This document shows positions 16,125 to 18,956 of a DNA stretch of 18,956 nt, one piece after another. A program made the translations under genes and the position numbers. The stretch spans positions 1-18,956 of the forward strand of contig CAYYJF010000036.1 of the NCBI GenBank assembly GCA_964472175.1, given 5' to 3'. The notes beneath the pieces were generated by a model. The model had not been told where the DNA came from and did not search any database. It saw nothing but the letters and a program-made list of their open reading frames with translations. Origin of the DNA: UBA8389 sp964472175. GTDB taxonomy: Bacteria; Bacteroidota; Bacteroidia; Bacteroidales; UBA1402. Numbering within the stretch: the first letter of the stretch is position 1; each line of letters begins with the position of its first letter.

Positions 16125-16475
16125 AACAAAGAGTCTGTAAGCCGGGTTCTGTACCCACAAAAAATGTGGATGTCTGTCATTTATCTCGACCGTTGGTCAC
16201 CCAACGGCTCTAGCGACCTACCCCCCGACATCGGGCGAGCAGCCCTACATGCGCCGGTGTACATGGTCTTGCAACCCATCAGACGTACGGACCCCCAATG
16301 TCACCATCAGAGCGGTGGGCTCTTACCCCACCTTTTCACCCTTGCCAAAAATGGCGGTTGTTTTCTGTTACGTTTCCTTTGCCTTTCGACAACTTCCCGT
16401 TAGGAAGCATGGTGCTCTGTGTTGCCCGGACTTTCCTCTTTTCAAAATGAAAAGCGACAGACCGACTCCTTGTTC
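16125..16475 (-). ncRNA. rnpB: RNase P RNA (class A)
   Basis: The catalytic RNA of ribonuclease P, which removes 5' leaders of tRNA precursors. Read on the minus strand it has the universal core: GAGGAAAGUCCGGGC (P4, 5' half) near the start, and ACAGAACCCGGCUUA near the 3' end. The outermost P1 helix closes perfectly: AACAAGGAGTC (16464-16474) with GACTCTTTGTT (16125-16135) with one G-U pair. Conserved GGUAAGAGCCCACC and GGGUGAAAAGGUG segments lie between. The length of about 350 is ordinary for bacterial type A. The 3' end runs into a U-rich stretch (16111-16126) that can act as terminator. A consensus promoter box is at 16480-16487, exactly where a start at about 16475 needs it. Confidence 0.97.
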
Positions 16476-16479
16476 CCTG

Positions 16480-16487
16480 CAAAAGTA
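16480..16487 (-). promoter_or_regulatory. rnpB promoter (-7 box)
   Basis: On the minus strand TACTTTTG, identical to the tRNA-His -7 box. It places the transcription start at about 16475, which coincides with the first base of the P1 helix of rnpB. The -33 box is not clear. Confidence 0.65.
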
Positions 16488-16580
16488 GGTATAAAATGTC
16501 AGACTCGAGGTGCATTTTGTCAGTTTTTGCTGTCATGCGTCCAGTTAAGAGCCGTTAAGCAGCATTTTGAAAGTGTTAAA

Positions 16581-16593
16581 ACATTTGAAATGT
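16581..16593. repeat. Palindrome 1 upstream of htrA
   Basis: ACATTT-G-AAATGT is a perfect 6-bp inverted repeat with a one-base centre. It lies 91 bases before the htrA ATG and uses the same half-site as the palindrome at 16653-16667. Possible operator; no regulator is known. Confidence 0.5.
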
Positions 16594-16628
16594 CTAATTT
16601 ATCGCTTTTTTGGAAAGGTTTTTGATGG

Positions 16629-16636
16629 TATTTTGG
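16629..16636 (+). promoter_or_regulatory. Weak candidate htrA promoter
   Basis: TATTTTGG has one mismatch to TAnnTTTG, and TTTG at 16609-16612 lies 16 bases upstream. This is the best match on the plus strand in the intergenic region, and is poorer than those of the other genes, so htrA may use an alternative sigma factor. Confidence 0.3.
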
Positions 16637-16652
16637 TGAGGATAGAATAAAC

Positions 16653-16667
16653 AAATGTTCCACATTT
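16653..16667. repeat. Palindrome 2 upstream of htrA
   Basis: AAATGT-TCC-ACATTT is a perfect 6-bp inverted repeat with a three-base centre, ending 16 bases before the htrA ATG. It carries the same hexamer as palindrome 1 in the opposite orientation, so the two could also pair with one another in the RNA or bind the same protein. Confidence 0.5.
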
Positions 16668-16683
16668 AAACAAAATTAGAACT

Positions 16684-18198
16684 ATGAATAAGGTAGTTAA
16701 AATCATTTTGGGACTGCTGTTGATTGCCGGCATTAGCGGAGGAGTCTCTTTTTTAATGGCGTCAAAGTTTCAGAATGACATGGCTGTTTCAGACAGTTTC
16801 GGCAACAATGTGCATACCGTTGCCATTTCGGCCAATTCAGGATTACAAACCGATTTTACGCTTGCAGCAGAACAAAGCATAAACGCGGTGGTGCACATCA
16901 CCTCAAAATCGACCAGAACCGTCAATCAGGTTGATTTGTTTGAATATTTCTTTGGTTTTCAAGGGCAATCTCCTGCACGTGTTCAGCCCCAACTTGGTTT
17001 TGGATCGGGCGTGATTATTTCATCTGACGGATATATTGTCACCAACAATCATGTCATCAAAGGAGCCGATGAATTGGTTGTCACCCTGAATGAAAAAACC
17101 GAGTATCCGGCAAAAGTCGTTGGGAGTGACCCAAATACAGACATCGCATTGATCAAGATTGATGCCAAAAACCTACCCATCATTCCATTTGGCAATTCGG
17201 ACGATCTGAAAGTAGGAGAGTGGGTTTTGGCCGTTGGAAATCCGATGAATTTGACTTCAACCGTGACCGCAGGGATTGTCAGCGCAAAAGCAAGGAATCT
17301 CGGCATCATTGATTCAGAAAAACAACAGGACAACCCCTTCCAACAAAGACGGATGAACCAAACGCAAAGCAGCATGAGCCTGGAATCTTTTATTCAGACA
17401 GATGCGGCCGTAAATCAGGGAAATAGTGGTGGTGCTCTGGTGAATTTGAAAGGAGAATTGGTTGGCATCAATACAGCCATCATCTCACAGACCGGGTCCT
17501 ATTCTGGTTACTCATTTGCCATTCCTGTGAATATAGTGGCCAAAGTTGTCAACGATATCAAGCAATTCGGACAGGTTCAAAGAGCCATGCTTGGCGTAGG
17601 CATCAAGGACATCAACAGCAGCTTCGCTTCAGAAAAGAAAATCGAAGTACAGGATGGTGCTTATGTTGAAAGCGTTTCGGACAGAAGTGGCGCGATGGAA
17701 GCGGGCATCAAAGAAGGCGATATCATCAAAGCCGTGAATAATAGGAAAATTAAAAGTTCGACAGAGCTTCAATCCCTCATTGCGACTTTCAGACCTTCTG
17801 ACGTCGTAACTGTCAGCGTTCTACGTGATGGTAAAGTGAAAGATATCAAAGTAACGTTGAGAAATGTGAGGGGAGGCAAAGAAACCCTGAAAAACTCCAA
17901 AATGGACGACTTAGGGGTCGCATTTAAGAACCTGAGTGCTGAAACCAAACGTTCACTCAACATTGGAGCCGGGGTTCAGGTGGCAGGCGTTACCGATGGT
18001 AAATTCAAAAATGCAGGTATCAGACAAGGGTATATCATTTTAAAGGTGAATGGCGTACGCATGGAGTCTGTGGAACAATTGGAAAAAATGATCGAAGACG
18101 TTACAAACAATGTCACAGCTGAAAATTCCATATTGTTTATAACTGGCTTGTATCCGAGCGGAAGGATCACTCCCTATGCCATCGATTTGAGTGAATAA
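16684..18198 (+). CDS. Periplasmic serine protease/chaperone of the HtrA (DegP/DegQ) family
   Basis: A 504-residue envelope protease that degrades or refolds misfolded periplasmic and outer-membrane proteins. An N-terminal hydrophobic segment (about 5-26) exports or anchors it. The trypsin-like domain has the full triad H123 (in TNNHVI), D153 (in NTDIALI) and S248 (in GNSGGAL). Two PDZ domains follow, at about 300-395 and 405-500, as in DegP/DegQ rather than the one-PDZ DegS. The segment between the two beta-barrels (about 205-235, Gln/Asn/Ser-rich) is long, so the regulatory loop may differ from the E. coli enzymes. The ATG at 16684 is the natural start. The upstream region has palindromes and lacks a good primary promoter. 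A large hairpin follows, and rpoD comes next, an arrangement I remember from Bacteroides genomes. Confidence 0.95.
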   Translation: MNKVVKIILGLLLIAGISGGVSFLMASKFQNDMAVSDSFGNNVHTVAISANSGLQTDFTLAAEQSINAVVHITSKSTRTVNQVDLFEYFFGFQGQSPARVQPQLGFGSGVIISSDGYIVTNNHVIKGADELVVTLNEKTEYPAKVVGSDPNTDIALIKIDAKNLPIIPFGNSDDLKVGEWVLAVGNPMNLTSTVTAGIVSAKARNLGIIDSEKQQDNPFQQRRMNQTQSSMSLESFIQTDAAVNQGNSGGALVNLKGELVGINTAIISQTGSYSGYSFAIPVNIVAKVVNDIKQFGQVQRAMLGVGIKDINSSFASEKKIEVQDGAYVESVSDRSGAMEAGIKEGDIIKAVNNRKIKSSTELQSLIATFRPSDVVTVSVLRDGKVKDIKVTLRNVRGGKETLKNSKMDDLGVAFKNLSAETKRSLNIGAGVQVAGVTDGKFKNAGIRQGYIILKVNGVRMESVEQLEKMIEDVTNNVTAENSILFITGLYPSGRITPYAIDLSE

Positions 18199-18201
18199 TT
18201 C

Positions 18202-18257
18202 AATAGGGGGGGGCATCTGAAAGATTATTTCTTTAGATGCAACCCCTATTTCTTTTT
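18202..18257 (+). terminator. Compound hairpin/terminator between htrA and rpoD
   Basis: An outer stem AATAGGGG (18202-18209) with CCCCTATT (18243-18250) encloses an inner stem, GCATCT/AGATGC, extended by AAAGA/TCTTT with one bulged G. A U-rich tail, TCTTTTTC, follows. It sits three bases past the htrA stop, so it is a good intrinsic terminator. A run of eight G (18206-18213) is part of the left arm. Confidence 0.75.
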
Positions 18258-18271
18258 CGAGTTTTTTGTTA

Positions 18272-18279
18272 TACCTTTG
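18272..18279 (+). promoter_or_regulatory. rpoD promoter (-7 box)
   Basis: TACCTTTG matches TAnnTTTG exactly, 20 bases before the rpoD ATG and 21 bases after the htrA terminator stem. A -33 box at the usual spacing would fall at about 18248-18252 inside the terminator arm, with only a TTT match. Confidence 0.6.
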
Positions 18280-18299
18280 CAGACTATATTTCAAACTGC

Positions 18300-18956
18300 A
18301 TGAGACAGCTAAAAATTACCAAATCCATCACGAACCGCGAGAGCGCTTCTTTGGACAAATACTTGCAAGAGATTGGTCGAGAGGAACTTATCAAAGTAGA
18401 TGAGGAAGTAGAGTTGGCACAACGTATTCGTCAGGGTGATCGAGCTGCACTGGAGAAACTGACGCGTGCGAATCTTCGTTTTGTCGTTTCCGTAGCCAAA
18501 CAATATCAGAATCAAGGATTGAGCCTGCCGGATTTAATCAATGAGGGCAATTTGGGCTTGATTAAAGCTGCAGAGAAATTTGATGAAACCAGAGGTTTTA
18601 AATTTATTTCTTATGCAGTGTGGTGGATTCGTCAATCCATCCTTCAAGCGTTGGCTGAACAATCCCGTATTGTTCGTTTGCCCTTGAATCAGGTTGGTTC
18701 ATTGAATAAAATCACCAAAGCCTTCTCAAAATTTGAGCAGGAACATGAACGCAAACCTTCACCCGAAGAATTGGCTGAAGAGTTGGATATTCCTGTAGAA
18801 AAAATTGCGGACACATTAAAAGTATCCGGCAGACATATTTCTGTGGATGCGCCTTTTATTGAAGGTGAAGACAATTCATTGCTGGATGTTTTGGTCAATG
18901 ACGATGCACCCGTAGCCGATAGATTGTTGATGAACGAATCCTTGTCCAAAGAAATT
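18300..18956 (+). CDS. rpoD: Primary RNA polymerase sigma factor RpoD (partial, runs off window)
   Basis: The first 219 codons of the housekeeping sigma factor; the frame is open to the window end and no stop is reached. The N-terminus (MRQLKITKSI) is short, without the long acidic region 1.1 of proteobacterial RpoD, as is usual for the roughly 290-residue Bacteroidota form. Region 1.2 is at about 15-47 and region 2 at about 48-120, with NLGLIKA and FDETRGFKFISYAVWWIRQ, the -10-binding part. Region 3 begins at about 125, with EGEDNSLLDVL near 188-198. Region 4 is outside the window. As the primary sigma factor it would read the TAnnTTTG boxes noted here, including its own at 18272. The ATG at 18300 gives the family N-terminus. 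Confidence 0.95.
   Translation, partial: MRQLKITKSITNRESASLDKYLQEIGREELIKVDEEVELAQRIRQGDRAALEKLTRANLRFVVSVAKQYQNQGLSLPDLINEGNLGLIKAAEKFDETRGFKFISYAVWWIRQSILQALAEQSRIVRLPLNQVGSLNKITKAFSKFEQEHERKPSPEELAEELDIPVEKIADTLKVSGRHISVDAPFIEGEDNSLLDVLVNDDAPVADRLLMNESLSKEI

Noticed and set aside
16099..16158. Longer YihY protein starting inside rnpB
   Set aside because: The added 20 residues are translated from the 3' end of RNase P RNA and do not look like protein; the ATG at 16098 has a ribosome site.
16164..16536. Short open frames on both strands in the rnpB region
   Set aside because: The region is fully accounted for by class A RNase P RNA with a closed P1 helix.
1..18956. CRISPR array, insertion sequence, prophage or toxin-antitoxin module
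   Set aside because: No direct repeats with regular spacers, transposase, integrase or paired small genes were seen in any intergenic region.

Overview
This 18,956-base window comes from a chromosome in the phylum Bacteroidota, most likely the class Bacteroidia (order-level placement is my inference). The evidence is a core gene set typical of the group (Lon, an OmpH/Skp-like protein, M20C aminoacyl-histidine dipeptidase, ffh-folD, a DUF1460 amidase, HtrA next to a short RpoD). Near-perfect copies of the Bacteroidota -7 promoter box TAnnTTTG also recur in front of genes on both strands. Base composition looks moderately AT-rich and even throughout. I see no insertion sequence, phage, integrase, CRISPR array or other sign of transfer.

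Layout. Bases 1-3600 are read leftwards: lon, preceded by a transcription unit of a 58-residue membrane protein and an OmpH/Skp-like protein. Each unit ends in a clear hairpin terminator. From about 3600 everything reads rightwards to 14771: pepD, an overlapping beta-helix lipoprotein, a secreted endonuclease/exonuclease/phosphatase-fold enzyme, ffh, folD, a periplasmic DUF1460 amidase, tRNA-His, a large secreted esterase with duplicated C-terminal domains, and an LplT-like MFS transporter. The esterase is interrupted by a run of exactly 100 N (13333-13432), an assembly gap, so its end is unknown. A YihY-family membrane protein and the RNase P RNA (rnpB) read leftwards at 14758-16475. After a 208-base intergenic region with unusual palindromes, htrA and the first 219 codons of rpoD read rightwards to the window edge.

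How the genes work together. Most are housekeeping functions in protein targeting, RNA processing, one-carbon metabolism, transcription, and protein and envelope quality control (Lon, Skp-like chaperone, HtrA, DUF1460 amidase, SRP). The less understood part is the exported set: the beta-helix lipoprotein, the secreted EEP-fold enzyme and the modular esterase.

I do not find a convincing new defence, mobile or biosynthetic system here. The points most worth a second look are the repeated, probably unnamed C-terminal domain of the esterase and its coincidence with the gap, the paired palindromes sharing one half-site upstream of htrA, the acceptor-stem mismatches of tRNA-His, and the small conserved membrane protein at 3366-3542.
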